A stretch of 64,000 nt of DNA from Campylobacter sp. MIT 99-7217 (GCF_006864365.1 NZ_QHLJ01000003.1:124001-188000); one strand, 5' to 3'. Counted from the first letter of the stretch, positions 44,963-55,380 are shown. Notes: generated from the letters alone by a model not told the origin. A program made the numbers and translations.

Positions 44963-46414
44963 ATGATGAAAAAAACTAAGATTGTGGCAACTATAGGACC
45001 GGCAAGTGAAAGTGAAGAAGTTTTAAAAAAAATGATCATCAATGGGGTCAATGTCTTTCGTCTTAACTTCTCGCATGGCACACATGAATACCACAGCAAA
45101 AACCTAAATACTATTCGCAAGGTAGCAAAAGAACTTGGTGTTGTTGTGGGAATTTTGCAAGATATTAGCGGTCCAAAGATTAGAACAAGGGAACTTAAAG
45201 AAGCTTTTGAACTAAAAACAAATGATAGAATGGACTTTTACAAAGAAGCTCTTATAGGAGAAAAAATAGCTTCAAACCACTATAAGCTTAGTATCAATCA
45301 CCCAGAAATTCTTGATATGCTCAAAGTTGATGAATATATCTATCTTTATGATGGATCAATTAAGGCAAAAGTGGTTAAGATAGAAAAAGAATTTATACAA
45401 ACAAAGATAGAAAATGACGGATTTTTAAGTTCAAACAAGGGCATAAATTTCCCAAATACTAAGATAAATATCGATGTTATCACTCAAAAAGATAAAAAAG
45501 ATTTGCTTTGGGGTATAGAAAATGAGGTGGATTTTTTAGCTATTTCCTTTGTGCAAAATGCACATGATATAGACGAGGTAAGAGCGATTTTAGCACAAAA
45601 TAATGCCTCCATAGCTATTTTTGCAAAAATAGAAAAATTTGATGCTGTAGAAAATATCAACGAAATCATTAATTCAAGTGATGGAATCATGGTTGCAAGA
45701 GGCGATCTTGGTATAGAAGTGCCTTACTATAAAGTGCCAAATATCCAAAAACAAATTATCCATAAAGCAAACTCAGCAAACAAACCGGTTATTACAGCAA
45801 CCCAAATGCTCTTTTCACTTGCTAAAACTAAAAATGCTACAAGAGCTGAAATTTCAGATGTGGCAAATGCAGTTTTAGACGGAAGTGATGCTGTTATGCT
45901 TAGTGAAGAAAGTGCTGTGGGCATTGATCCTGCTAATGCTGTTGAAGTGATGAGTAAGACCATTTTAGAAACAGAAAAAAACTACCCTTTTAATAAATTT
46001 GAACACTTCTTTCTCTGTGATGATACCGATAAAGTCATGAGATCGGCTACTTCTTTAGCACTTGATCTTCAAGCTGAAGCGATTTTTGCTCTTACAAGTA
46101 GTGGAAAATCAGCCCTTAAGGTTTCAAGATACCGTCCTCAAACAAGGATTATAGCTGTCGCTCATTCACAAAAAACCCTAAATTCTTTAAGCATAGTTTG
46201 GGGAGTTGAACCCTTAGTACTCATAGAAACAGCAGACGAGCTTACTAAGCTTCTTACTCGCACAGTTAAGGCTATATATGAGAAAAAACTTATCGATAAG
46301 GAAAAAACCTATATCATCACCGCAGGTCTTCCAACAGGAAAAGAAGGATCAAGCAATCTTATCCGCTTGATCAAAAAAGAACAAATTGAGTTTTATCTCA
46401 ATAAAAAAGAATAA
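44963..46414 (+). CDS. pyk: pyruvate kinase
   Basis: Converts PEP and ADP to pyruvate and ATP; in asaccharolytic Campylobacter it acts in lower glycolysis. The 483-residue chain shows KIVATIGPASE, RLNFSHG, DISGPKIRTRE, the catalytic IFAKIEKFDAVENI, MVARGDLGIEV, and KPVITATQML. A C-terminal allosteric domain follows. Two ATGs in a row open the frame; the second has better spacing to AAGGA, so the true start may be 44966. Ends in a strong hairpin. Confidence 0.96.
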   Translation: MMKKTKIVATIGPASESEEVLKKMIINGVNVFRLNFSHGTHEYHSKNLNTIRKVAKELGVVVGILQDISGPKIRTRELKEAFELKTNDRMDFYKEALIGEKIASNHYKLSINHPEILDMLKVDEYIYLYDGSIKAKVVKIEKEFIQTKIENDGFLSSNKGINFPNTKINIDVITQKDKKDLLWGIENEVDFLAISFVQNAHDIDEVRAILAQNNASIAIFAKIEKFDAVENINEIINSSDGIMVARGDLGIEVPYYKVPNIQKQIIHKANSANKPVITATQMLFSLAKTKNATRAEISDVANAVLDGSDAVMLSEESAVGIDPANAVEVMSKTILETEKNYPFNKFEHFFLCDDTDKVMRSATSLALDLQAEAIFALTSSGKSALKVSRYRPQTRIIAVAHSQKTLNSLSIVWGVEPLVLIETADELTKLLTRTVKAIYEKKLIDKEKTYIITAGLPTGKEGSSNLIRLIKKEQIEFYLNKKE

Positions 46415-46438
46415 ATCAAAGCTTCAAAAGCTTTGATT
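46414..46438. terminator. bidirectional terminator between pyk and the autotransporter gene
   Basis: AATCAAAGCTT / AAGCTTTGATT, 11-bp perfect stem with a 3-base loop. In the minus direction it is followed by a T-rich run (TATTCTTTTTTATTG), so it should end the autotransporter transcript well; it overlaps the pyk stop. Confidence 0.75.
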
Positions 46439-46439
46439 G

Positions 46440-49400
46440 CTAAAACAAAAATCCAAATTTAACATCGCCTTTTATACCATAGTTGCTTGCTGTATCAAGG
46501 ATACTTGAAAGTTCATATTGCATATAAAAGCTTTTATTTATCCTATGTGCTGCACTTAAACTAAGCCCTAAAGAAGTTTCTTCCTCTTTTAAAGCGTAAT
46601 TAATCATCGTTTGTGCATTAGCAAGGCTTAGATTGACATTTTTTGCTGTATGAAAGAGAGGTTGGCGTATCAGTGCTTGTGCGTTATAAAAAAGATTTTC
46701 CCTGCCAAGCATATACTCAAGTCCTATTCCAACTTGCATACCAAGATCGCTATAAGCTTGCTTTTTATACATTTTACCCCTTTCTTCACCAAAGGAGTTA
46801 AATCCCAAAGAAAGCAAAGCCACAGGCTTTATGCTTTGCTGATAATCTTTTAAATTTTCAAGCTCAAAGCCGTATTTATAGTAAGTATCCCACAAAATAC
46901 CTGTGCTTTTTGCACTAAAACTATCATCACTTAAGCTTTTATCTGAGTTGATAAAGGCGAAGTTAAGATTGCTTGTAAGTTCGTGATTTTCAAAAAGAGC
47001 GTTGGTATAAAGTCCAAGATTGATTAAATTACTCGTTGTATCCACACCCTCTTCACTTGCTCCTGCCTTACCATAGCCCATCATCACGCCCAAAAGCACA
47101 TCTTTGTTTTCAAGCATTTTATCATAGCCTACATTAAGAGTATAAAAACTCATGCTTGATTCTCCTCCAAAAAATCCAGCCCCAACACTGCTATAAGCGT
47201 TATTTAAGGCATCTTCTAGGATAAAAGGCGTTGATCTTACATCACTTTTGATCAAAGCATTATCTGCAAAACGAGCATTTTCTAGTTTAGCAAAAGAGTT
47301 AGCAAATCGCACCTTGCTGATACGAGAATTAATAAGGCTATTGTTGCTAAATAAAATCTTATCATTAAAGCTTGCATTGTTGTTTGAAAGCTTTTCTAAA
47401 TTTTTATCGATTTTATCAAAATACCTAGATAAAAGCGAATAATCATCAGTTTTAACAGCCATATCAAGCGTTACATCGTTGATATCATGTTCTAAAAGCA
47501 TTTGGGTAAAAATAGCATGATTTGAACTTAAATGCTTGTTTATCTCGTGCAAGGTTTTTGGATCTTCTTCAAGAAATTTGATCAAAATTTTATCATTTTC
47601 AACCTTGCTTACCATATAATACTCTTTATTCTTATCACTAAAAACAAAGTCTATTCTTTTATCCTCGCGCACATCGTTAAGATTTGTCGCACTAAGTAGG
47701 GTATAAAACTCTCCATTAGTTTTTATTTCTTTTACGCCCTTAAACACGCTTTGATCAAACTCAACCTTCATTTTAGCATTTGCTTCTAAATTTAGATTTT
47801 GCTTAAAATTTGCAACATGAAAGCTCTCATCAGTACCTAAACTTACCCCAACACCACTAAGAGTAAGGGTATTTGCAACAGCAGTATTTGCACTCATTTC
47901 TTCTTTGGTGTTAGCATTTTGAGCTATTTTTAAGCTTTGAAAAGAAAAATGCGAACTCGTATCGCTTGTAAATTTGGTATTTCCTCCAAGTGTGAAGTTG
48001 TTAAATGAAAGCACGGAATTATCTTTTAGTGACATTTGCTTGACATTTTCTATAAGCTTTTCATTATCAAGATTAAGATTAAGTTTTGAGTGATTTAAAG
48101 AAAGTTTTTCAAGTTCAAGTTTTGAACTTGTTTGTAGATTGATATTTGCATTTTCTGTATTGTTAAGTCTTAATTCATCTGCTTTGAGTGCCGAGTTTTT
48201 AAGGCTTAAATTTGTATTTGAGCCCAAATCTAGCTTTGTGCTTTCAAGATTTGATCCTGTTTGTAAGCTTAGGTTTTGATTTGTAAGATCAAGGGCATTA
48301 GCCTTTAAGCTTGCATTATTTTGAAAAACTATGCTTTGTCCTAAAAGCTTTGTGCCTGCAAAGTTGATATTTCCAGAGTCAAAAACAAAATTTTTCACCT
48401 CTGTTTTAGCCGTGTTTGCTATATTTAAATTTAAACTTGTTAGGTTTTTAGCTATGATAGAATTTGCACTAAGGCTTGAATTTTTTGCAAGAGTGATACT
48501 ATCATAAGTGTTTTCAAGGGTCAAAGCATTAGTATAAAAACTTGCATTATCTTGTAAATTTAAGTTAAACTTAAGAGTATCATTAGAAGATAAAAATGCT
48601 TGTATATGAGCATTTGAGCTTGCATTTAAAGTTCCGCTGATATGAAGAGCATTATTATCATTTGCAATGCCTCCTATTTCAAGCGTAGAATTTGCTCCTG
48701 CTTCAATGTCAAATTTCTTATCTCCTCCAAGTGCTAGTTTTAGGCTTGAGTTTGAAAGCGTAAATTTCGTATCATTTGCAAAAGAAGCCTCTCTATCTAC
48801 AAGCATGCTGACATTTTTAGCATTGCTAAGTTCTAATTCTTTGACATTTAAGCTTGCCTTTTGCACAGATAAAGAAGCATTATTAAGCGAGCTGATTTTG
48901 ATCTTATCTGCACTTAAACTTGTGCCTTGATCTTGTAAGATGAGCGTATTTTTTGCTTGAGTAAGATTAAGATTTTTAACACTTAAATTTGCCTTATCAT
49001 AAAGCAAAACATTGCTTGTAAGATCTTTGTTTGAAGTGATATTTGAAGAGCTAAAGCCTATTATATCATAGTTTGAAGATAGATTAATATTATTGATATT
49101 ATCTAAGTTAAAAGTTGAGCTTTCAAAAATCATACTTTGCTTAACTTCAAATGTAGAGTTATTAAGAGTAAAGCCACTTAGTTGATTTACATTTTTTAGG
49201 TGTAAATTTTGCACCACAGCACTAGAATCACTAAGATTTATACTAGAATTAGAGCTTAAGCTAAGATAATCAGCCTTTAAACTTGAGCCATTTTTAAGCT
49301 CCAAATTAGCATTAAAATACCTTATACTTGAATTTATAGCACTTTTATCAGCTGTGATTTTTCCCTCATAACTCGTGCTTGTGTCCGCATTTTCTATATT

Positions 49401-51590
49401 TTCTAAATTCTTCTTATCTAAAATCCCACTTGCAAGCTTTTGATAATACCCAAAACCGCTACCATTGATATTTGCCCCATCTTTTTCATCGATAAAATGT
49501 TTAACAGAGCTTCCAAAATTTATCTTTGAATTAGCATTTGCGTTAATATTCGTCTTTACTATAGCATTTCGTCCCACATTTAAAGAAGAACTTTGTAAAT
49601 TTATGCCACTGCCAAGCTTAAATTCTCTTGTATCCCAATCGCTTTGCTCCAAAGAGCTTGGCTTAGTAAGATCAACATAATTTGGAAGCGGATTTCCTGC
49701 ATTTGCTTGAGCGTTTTTAATCGCCTCTGCCTCATTTGCATTAACCGTAGCATGCGTTGTAGCATGTCCTTGCAAGGTCAAATTTGCATTATTTAGCTCA
49801 AATTTACCGCTTGTATTTATGTTGCCATCAAAGATCAAATTTGCTTTGCCTGAGTTTTCATATTTTAAATTTATATTTGCCGCACTTCCTTGTTGTAAAG
49901 CTCCATTTGCGTCATAGTAAGAGCCTTGTCCTATACTTGCATGAATCAAGGTATCAGCTTTTTGAGCAGTTTTACCGCCATTTGCATTATAGCCAAAACC
50001 CTCAAGCTCAAGCGTTGAAGCAGTGCTTGAAGTAATCACAGCCTTATAGTCATTTGCAGCTATAGTGTTAAGCTTTAAAGAATTTCCCTTAAGATCAAGC
50101 TTTCCTCCACCTGTGCCAAAGTAAATTCCTATACCGCCGTCATTTACCTTCTTTTGCTCAAGAATAAAAGAATTTGCACCGCTATTTATAGTAGCACCAA
50201 GAGCCTGAGCCTTTCCTTGCACAAGCTCTATTTCTCCTCTCCCGCTTGTAAGATAAATGCCCTCATAAGCCTTTGAAGAAGTATCAAGTATCACCTTGCC
50301 CTCGCCAACTTTTAAAAAGCCCACACCTCCACTATGTTCTACTATTTTCAAAGTACCTTTACCGATTTTATGCAAGGTATCGCCGTTTTTATTTTTCAAA
50401 GCCCATTCAACTGTTACATTTTCGCCTATATCAAGCCCTGAACCTTTGTAATAATAATTTCCATTGTTTTTGCTATTAAATTTATAAGTCGTGGCACTAC
50501 TCGCCTTTTCAAAAACAAAGCCTCCGGTGCCACTACTTTGAAGCCTGTCAATATTATTTGTAAATTCTACATTTCCACCACCGCTAAAAATTAAATCCTT
50601 ATTAAAATATCCTGCCAAACTTTGCAAACTCATTTCATTTATACCCGAATTTAAAGTATATCTTGCTTCAAACTGCTTTTTATATGTATCAAAATCACTT
50701 TGTGCCACAAAGGCATAACGAGAACTTTGAGCGCCAACATAAGGAAGTCTTGATAAAGCCCCAAGCAAGACCCACTCGCTTTTGTTTTTATCATACACAT
50801 AAAGCGCACTCCCGCTATCTCCTGAGCTTGTGGCATTTAAAAATTTAGAATCAGGTGTATAAAGTATATCAAGCCCACTTGTGTTACAGCTTGAACAAAG
50901 TTCGGTATCATTGTAATTGATAAGGCTAAGATCCAAGCTTCCAAAGCCACCACCTCTTCTATCTCCTTGCTCTGATTGATTAAGATTTAAAACCGAATTT
51001 GAGTTATTATACAAGCTAAGCGCTCCAGAGCCAGCCATATATGCATACACCTTGCCATCGCTATCTTTAAAATTATTTAGAGTATTTTTAAGAGCCGTGA
51101 TATTTAAATTTTGCTGTGCTGTGTTGCTTGGGTTTTGAGTATTTTGCTGTATCGTCGTTTCTAAAAGCTTTGCTTCTCCTTCGACTATATATTTATTCAT
51201 TCTTAAAAATTTATTATCAGAGCCTACGGCATTGCTTGTGCCATTTTGATTAGCGATATTATATTCGGTATTTCCCCATTTACGAAGTGAAGTGATACTT
51301 TCAGGACTTTGAACATGATTTGCCGTAGCGACAAAGCCACGCCCTATGCTTGTAAGTGAGCCGTGATTGCTCGAAGCGTTGAAATTTATGAAGGGTACTT
51401 GAGGTAAATTTTTTTGGCTGTCCTTGCCATTTATGATGATATTTTGAGCATTTGGAGCAAACTGCCCCTTATTTTGCCCAAAGTCCAAAAAATCGCGGTA
51501 GTTAAAATTAGAAATTTCTATCCTTTGAGCATGAAGCGTTAAAACGCAAAAGCTTGAAAGCATAAAAAATTTTGTATATTTTTTCATCAT
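46440..51590 (-). CDS. S6-type serine protease autotransporter
   Basis: A 1716-residue type V secreted protein. A signal peptide (about 1-21, ending LHA) leads to a chymotrypsin-like protease domain of the IgA-protease/SPATE family. His92 is in FVATANHVQ, Asp125 in DNKFLRMNKYIVE, and Ser259 in SSGDSGSALYVYD. A long beta-helix of Asn/Ser/Leu-rich repeats fills about 330-1340. A C-terminal beta-barrel of about 270 residues ends KFGFLF. The triad looks complete, so it is likely active. The target cannot be read; relatives cleave IgA, mucins or cytoskeletal proteins. Two ATGs open the frame. Divergent from the dehydrogenase gene. Confidence 0.88.
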   Translation of the reverse strand: MMKKYTKFFMLSSFCVLTLHAQRIEISNFNYRDFLDFGQNKGQFAPNAQNIIINGKDSQKNLPQVPFINFNASSNHGSLTSIGRGFVATANHVQSPESITSLRKWGNTEYNIANQNGTSNAVGSDNKFLRMNKYIVEGEAKLLETTIQQNTQNPSNTAQQNLNITALKNTLNNFKDSDGKVYAYMAGSGALSLYNNSNSVLNLNQSEQGDRRGGGFGSLDLSLINYNDTELCSSCNTSGLDILYTPDSKFLNATSSGDSGSALYVYDKNKSEWVLLGALSRLPYVGAQSSRYAFVAQSDFDTYKKQFEARYTLNSGINEMSLQSLAGYFNKDLIFSGGGNVEFTNNIDRLQSSGTGGFVFEKASSATTYKFNSKNNGNYYYKGSGLDIGENVTVEWALKNKNGDTLHKIGKGTLKIVEHSGGVGFLKVGEGKVILDTSSKAYEGIYLTSGRGEIELVQGKAQALGATINSGANSFILEQKKVNDGGIGIYFGTGGGKLDLKGNSLKLNTIAANDYKAVITSSTASTLELEGFGYNANGGKTAQKADTLIHASIGQGSYYDANGALQQGSAANINLKYENSGKANLIFDGNINTSGKFELNNANLTLQGHATTHATVNANEAEAIKNAQANAGNPLPNYVDLTKPSSLEQSDWDTREFKLGSGINLQSSSLNVGRNAIVKTNINANANSKINFGSSVKHFIDEKDGANINGSGFGYYQKLASGILDKKNLENIENADTSTSYEGKITADKSAINSSIRYFNANLELKNGSSLKADYLSLSSNSSINLSDSSAVVQNLHLKNVNQLSGFTLNNSTFEVKQSMIFESSTFNLDNINNINLSSNYDIIGFSSSNITSNKDLTSNVLLYDKANLSVKNLNLTQAKNTLILQDQGTSLSADKIKISSLNNASLSVQKASLNVKELELSNAKNVSMLVDREASFANDTKFTLSNSSLKLALGGDKKFDIEAGANSTLEIGGIANDNNALHISGTLNASSNAHIQAFLSSNDTLKFNLNLQDNASFYTNALTLENTYDSITLAKNSSLSANSIIAKNLTSLNLNIANTAKTEVKNFVFDSGNINFAGTKLLGQSIVFQNNASLKANALDLTNQNLSLQTGSNLESTKLDLGSNTNLSLKNSALKADELRLNNTENANINLQTSSKLELEKLSLNHSKLNLNLDNEKLIENVKQMSLKDNSVLSFNNFTLGGNTKFTSDTSSHFSFQSLKIAQNANTKEEMSANTAVANTLTLSGVGVSLGTDESFHVANFKQNLNLEANAKMKVEFDQSVFKGVKEIKTNGEFYTLLSATNLNDVREDKRIDFVFSDKNKEYYMVSKVENDKILIKFLEEDPKTLHEINKHLSSNHAIFTQMLLEHDINDVTLDMAVKTDDYSLLSRYFDKIDKNLEKLSNNNASFNDKILFSNNSLINSRISKVRFANSFAKLENARFADNALIKSDVRSTPFILEDALNNAYSSVGAGFFGGESSMSFYTLNVGYDKMLENKDVLLGVMMGYGKAGASEEGVDTTSNLINLGLYTNALFENHELTSNLNFAFINSDKSLSDDSFSAKSTGILWDTYYKYGFELENLKDYQQSIKPVALLSLGFNSFGEERGKMYKKQAYSDLGMQVGIGLEYMLGRENLFYNAQALIRQPLFHTAKNVNLSLANAQTMINYALKEEETSLGLSLSAAHRINKSFYMQYELSSILDTASNYGIKGDVKFGFLF

Positions 51591-51674
51591 TTATCTTTTT
51601 ATCATGTTCTTAACCTTTCATTATAGCAAAATTTGGTATATACTTGACTTAATGTTTTTTTGAGATTTTTTTGC

Positions 51675-51680
51675 TACAAT
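51675..51680 (+). promoter_or_regulatory. -10 box of the alcohol dehydrogenase gene
   Basis: TGCTACAAT with an extended TG lies 33 bases before the ATG at 51713. The divergent gap of 122 bases must also hold the autotransporter promoter, for which ATTATA at 51621-51626 (TATAAT on the minus strand) is a candidate. Confidence 0.5.
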
Positions 51681-51712
51681 GAGACTTTAAAACTTTGTTT
51701 TTAGGGAAAAGT

Positions 51713-52780
51713 ATGCAAAATTTTGATGACATAACAAGAGCAACGCCAAATTTATATTTAAGCGATAAGGACAGCCTAAAAAATCTTGATGAGCTTTTAA
51801 GCTCTTTTAAAAATCCTATCATCATCACAGGCGAAAAGTCTTACGAAGCCTTTTTAGCCCACAAACAAAGCTCTTTAAAGGCCTTAAGATATGACAAAAC
51901 AGCAAGTGAGGAAAATATAAACGCCCTTGCCAAAGAAGCAAAAGAAGCTGATCTTATCGTAGGCATAGGCGGTGGCAAGGTGCTTGATACGGCTAAAGGC
52001 GTGGCTGAGAGCTTAAATGCTGAGCTTATCACTATACCTACTATACTTGGAACTTGTGCGGCTACTACGCCTATAGCTGCTGTTTATACGCCAAAGCACG
52101 AGTTTAAAAAGGTGGGTTATTATAAAAGAACGCCTTTTGCTTGCGTGGCGGATTTAAATTTACTCATTCATTCGCCTAAAAAATACCTACTTGGAGGCAT
52201 AGGCGATACCTTGGCTAAATTTTACGAGGCGTATTCTATCATAAAGCTTGCCAAAAAGCCCTTAGAAGCAAATGTTGAGCTTGGTTTAGCAGCAAGTAAG
52301 ATCACTAAGGATATCTTACTTAAGGACACACAAAAAGCCCTAAAAGACTTTGATGAAAAACAAATTAGCCCTGAGTTTAAACGCATAAGCGACACTATAC
52401 TGAATATCTCAGCTGCTGTGGGGTGTTTTGCGTGTAAAATGGGGCGTTCAAGTGGCGCACACGCTATACATAATGCCTTGTCTATGTTTGAAAGCACTCA
52501 TAAGATAGAACATGGGGTCAAAGTAGCTTATGGCTTACTCGTGCAACTTGCGGTGTTTAAAGAATTTGACGAGCTTGAAAGATTAAGAAAATTTTGCAAA
52601 GAAAATGGCTTTATTTATTCGTTTAAAGCACTTAACATACAAGAAAACAAAAACGAGGCTATCTTAAAAATAGCACATTATGCTAGCTCTAAAGACGAAA
52701 GCTTTATTTACGCAAAGCCTGATATAAGCCCTAAAGAAATCATAGAGGCTATAAATTTCGTGGAGGATTTGGGTGAGTAA
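51713..52780 (+). CDS. iron-type alcohol/glycerol dehydrogenase family protein
   Basis: A 355-residue NAD(P)-dependent metal dehydrogenase of the GldA-like branch. The cofactor loop is VGIGGGKVLDTAKGVA, then TIPTILGTCAATTP. Metal ligands are the Asp in GGIGDTLAKF, and the histidines in GAHAIHNAL and HKIEHGVKVAYG. Substrate might be glycerol or another polyol or aldehyde. The ATG at 51713 has AGGG 6 bases upstream; the frame also extends to a TTG at 51695. Stands alone, between a divergent protease gene and convergent dapE. Confidence 0.85.
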   Translation: MQNFDDITRATPNLYLSDKDSLKNLDELLSSFKNPIIITGEKSYEAFLAHKQSSLKALRYDKTASEENINALAKEAKEADLIVGIGGGKVLDTAKGVAESLNAELITIPTILGTCAATTPIAAVYTPKHEFKKVGYYKRTPFACVADLNLLIHSPKKYLLGGIGDTLAKFYEAYSIIKLAKKPLEANVELGLAASKITKDILLKDTQKALKDFDEKQISPEFKRISDTILNISAAVGCFACKMGRSSGAHAIHNALSMFESTHKIEHGVKVAYGLLVQLAVFKEFDELERLRKFCKENGFIYSFKALNIQENKNEAILKIAHYASSKDESFIYAKPDISPKEIIEAINFVEDLGE

Positions 52781-52823
52781 AGCTAAAATTTAGGATTTAA
52801 AAAACATTAGGATAAAAATTCTC

Positions 52824-52860
52824 AATCAAATGTAAAATTTTTAAGATTTTACATTTGATT
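52824..52860. terminator. bidirectional terminator between the dehydrogenase gene and dapE
   Basis: A perfect 15-bp stem AATCAAATGTAAAAT / ATTTTACATTTGATT with a 7-base loop. It abuts the dapE stop codon. In the plus direction it is followed by TAAAAATTTTC. Confidence 0.75.
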
Positions 52861-53954
52861 TAAAAATTTTCTATAAAATCCTTAAAAACCTCGTAAAGTC
52901 CTTGCACTTCATCAAGGCTAACCCTTTCATTTACAGCGTGGATAGTGTCATTACAAACGCCAAATTCAGCCACGCTCACGCCAAATTCAGCAAAAAACCT
53001 CGCATCGCTCGTGCCGCCTTTGGTGTTAAGCTCTGGTGTTTTGGAAGTGATTTTTGCGATACTTTGCATAAGCTTTTGCACGATCTTAGAATTTTTATCC
53101 GTCAAAAAAGGCTTTGAACTTTGCCTTAGCTCAAGCTCGTAATCTAGCCCCTTACAAAGTTTTTCAACAAGATCTTGCACATCTTGAAGCTTTGTTTGTG
53201 GGGAGTTTCTTACATTAAACATTAGCGTAAGCTCGTTTGGGGTTACATTGCACACTTGCATTCCCCCTCTTATATCTGTAAAAATCAGCTTTGAGGGACT
53301 AAAATCAGCACAATGATCAAACTCATATCCTGCAAGCTGGCTTAAAATGGGAGCAAAGTCATGAATGGGATTGATACATTTTTCAGGGTAAGCCACATGC
53401 CCTTGCTTGCCTTTGATCTTTAGCGTAGCGTTGATAGAACCTCTACGCCCTATCTTGATAGTATCTGCAAACTCATGAACGCAAGTAGGCTCAGCCACTA
53501 TAGCATAATCAGGAAGCATTTGTTTTTCTGCTAGGTATTTTAAAGCTTCCAAAGTGCCATATCTTGCCTCGCCCTCCTCATCACTCGTTATGATAAGACT
53601 TAGCCTTGAGCCTTGAAATTTAGCCTCCTTAGCAGCAGCAAGAAAGGCTGCTAGACCGCTTTTCATATCTTGCGCACCTCTTGCATAAATAAAGCCATCT
53701 TTTTTTACAGGCTTAAAAGGCTCGCTATCCCAGCCCTGCCCTGCAGGAACAACATCAACATGACCTCCAAAGGCTAAATGCTCGCCATTTTCGTTAAATT
53801 TTTTTGTTAAGATGAGATTTTTTACATTTTCTTTATCGATGAAAATTGCTTCAAAATCACTTAGTTCTAGGGCTATATAATTAAGTGCGCCATCATCTTT
53901 TGGGGTAATTGATCTAAATTTCAAGAGTTCTAAAAAAAGCTTTTCTACATACAT
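52860..53954 (-). CDS. dapE: succinyl-diaminopimelate desuccinylase
   Basis: Di-zinc M20 hydrolase of the lysine/meso-DAP pathway, needed for peptidoglycan. The 364-residue chain has [13 protein letters not shown] (His/Asp), [25 protein letters not shown] (catalytic Glu), and [13 protein letters not shown]. Between the two halves of the catalytic domain lies a dimerisation domain (about 175-285). It is 3 bases after the LysE-like gene, so they form an operon; DAP and lysine metabolism may link the two. Confidence 0.95.
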   Translation of the reverse strand: MYVEKLFLELLKFRSITPKDDGALNYIALELSDFEAIFIDKENVKNLILTKKFNENGEHLAFGGHVDVVPAGQGWDSEPFKPVKKDGFIYARGAQDMKSGLAAFLAAAKEAKFQGSRLSLIITSDEEGEARYGTLEALKYLAEKQMLPDYAIVAEPTCVHEFADTIKIGRRGSINATLKIKGKQGHVAYPEKCINPIHDFAPILSQLAGYEFDHCADFSPSKLIFTDIRGGMQVCNVTPNELTLMFNVRNSPQTKLQDVQDLVEKLCKGLDYELELRQSSKPFLTDKNSKIVQKLMQSIAKITSKTPELNTKGGTSDARFFAEFGVSVAEFGVCNDTIHAVNERVSLDEVQGLYEVFKDFIENF

Positions 53955-53957
53955 TTT

Positions 53958-54557
53958 TTATCCTATAAAAGTTTTATAAAGTAAAAATATAGCAAAATAC
54001 TCTATAATAAGTGCTGAAACGATATTGATAAGGAAAAGAATTTTTGCTGTGATGAAGTGCCTAAATTTACTCACAAAAAAAGAAAGTGTAAAAATCCATG
54101 TCAAGATAGCAAGCACCACGCCCACAAACATAAGCACAGGATAAGAGTTTTTACTCATCAGCAAGGTAGTACTTAGCCAAAAGCCTATGACATAGGGATT
54201 TGCCATATTTAGAGTAAAGCCTTTTGCATAGCTTTTATACGCACTTTCAAGCCTTTGTTCTTGGTTGAAATTTAACTCTTTGGGCTTGTTTTTGATCATC
54301 AAAAAGGCTAAAAAGCTCAAGAAACAAAAACCAAATATCGCAAAAGCCTTTTGCACAAACTCATTTTGCAAAAAAGCTAAAGCACCTAAATTTAAAAGCA
54401 AAAGATATAAAAAATCTACACTCATAGCCCCAAGCCCCAAACTAAAGCCATTTTTAAAGGACTTTAGAGCATAAAGCAAGATCAAAACATTTATAGGACC
54501 AAAAGGCACGCTCACACCAAAGCCTAAAACAGCACCATTTATAAAAGACTCAAGCAC
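53958..54557 (-). CDS. LysE/RhtB family amino acid exporter
   Basis: A 199-residue inner-membrane protein with about six hydrophobic helices and the LysE opening GAVLGFGVSVPFGPINVLILLYAL, then FSLGLGAMSVDFLYLLLL, and NPYVIGFWLS in the second half. The family exports amino acids such as lysine, arginine or threonine. Position next to dapE hints at basic amino acid homeostasis, which is inference. AAGGAG lies before the start. The 252-base gap upstream (54558-54809) is A/T-rich and holds its promoter, probably TAAAAT on the minus strand. Confidence 0.85.
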   Translation of the reverse strand: MLESFINGAVLGFGVSVPFGPINVLILLYALKSFKNGFSLGLGAMSVDFLYLLLLNLGALAFLQNEFVQKAFAIFGFCFLSFLAFLMIKNKPKELNFNQEQRLESAYKSYAKGFTLNMANPYVIGFWLSTTLLMSKNSYPVLMFVGVVLAILTWIFTLSFFVSKFRHFITAKILFLINIVSALIIEYFAIFLLYKTFIG

Positions 54558-54809
54558 AAAAAACTCCTTTTATTTCTTGGTTTATGAGCTTAAATTTTAC
54601 CTTATTTTTTATCAAGACTTTAAAAATTTTCAAAATATCTACTTTTTAAAGCTCATACATTTTTCTCGAATAAGCTTTCATTTTAAAGCTTTTATTAAAT
54701 TTATGATATTTACCATACTTTAAGAAATGTAAAATTTTATTTTTTATATCATTTTATGAGTAAAAACAAGAATTTGCAATCTGCTTAACAAATCATCGCT
54801 TTTTGAGCT

Positions 54810-55082
54810 TTATTTAAAAAGCTGGGCGTGAGTGCCTATCCTTACTAGATATAGTATTTCATTTTCTATTTTATAAATCACCAGCATATCGCTTGCTATA
54901 TGAAATTCTCTATATTTTGCGTATTCGCCTAATAACTGATGATCCCTTGCTTCTTTTGGTAGCTCTTTACCCTCGCTAAGCAAGGATATGTAGCTTATAA
55001 ATCTTTGAAATTCTGTGTCATTGAGTCTTATTTTATTAAAATTCTTAATAAAATTTTTCTCTCGCTCTATCTTTAATGCCAT
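54810..55082 (-). CDS. YafQ-like mRNA interferase toxin
   Basis: A 90-residue RelE-superfamily toxin. It aligns with YafQ: DHQLLGEY (first catalytic His), REFHIASDMLVIYKI (second His and Asp) and GTHAQLF (last His). The Trp next to that Asp in E. coli YafQ is Met here. YafQ cuts translated mRNA at the ribosome. It follows the antitoxin gene by 10 bases. Intact; likely active if the Met is tolerated. Confidence 0.87.
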   Translation of the reverse strand: MALKIEREKNFIKNFNKIRLNDTEFQRFISYISLLSEGKELPKEARDHQLLGEYAKYREFHIASDMLVIYKIENEILYLVRIGTHAQLFK

Positions 55083-55092
55083 TTTGCACCTT

Positions 55093-55380
55093 TTAGCTAC
55101 TCTTTAGCTTTTGTGCTTCATATTCAGCTATAAGCTGTTCTATGGTAACTTCTTCTAAATTCTCGTCTTTTTCTACATTTTCTATCGCCCTTATCGTCTC
55201 TTCATTTGGTATATTTTGCCCCTTTAACTCAAAGGGTATAGCACTATCTCGTATCACAGCCTTAGCGAAAATATTAAAAGCGGAGCTTAAATTTAGCCCC
55301 ATAGAATTAATAATGCGTTCAAAATGCTTTTTATCCTCTTTGTCCATTCTAAAGGTTACATTTATAGTCTTATTTTGCAT
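55093..55380 (-). CDS. DinJ/RelB-family antitoxin
   Basis: A 95-residue antitoxin. The N-terminal ribbon-helix-helix (INVTFRMDKEDKKHFERIINSMGLNLSSAFNIF, in part) binds DNA as a dimer and is followed by AIPFEL, typical of DinJ. The acidic C-terminal part (from about 60) should wrap the toxin. It sits directly upstream of the YafQ-like gene and probably represses its own promoter together with the toxin. Confidence 0.87.
   Translation of the reverse strand: MQNKTINVTFRMDKEDKKHFERIINSMGLNLSSAFNIFAKAVIRDSAIPFELKGQNIPNEETIRAIENVEKDENLEEVTIEQLIAEYEAQKLKSS

Noticed and set aside
46650-51590. Tandem DNA repeats in the autotransporter passenger
   Set aside because: The protein is repetitive in style (beta-helix), but no exact DNA repeat unit long enough to recombine or slip was visible.
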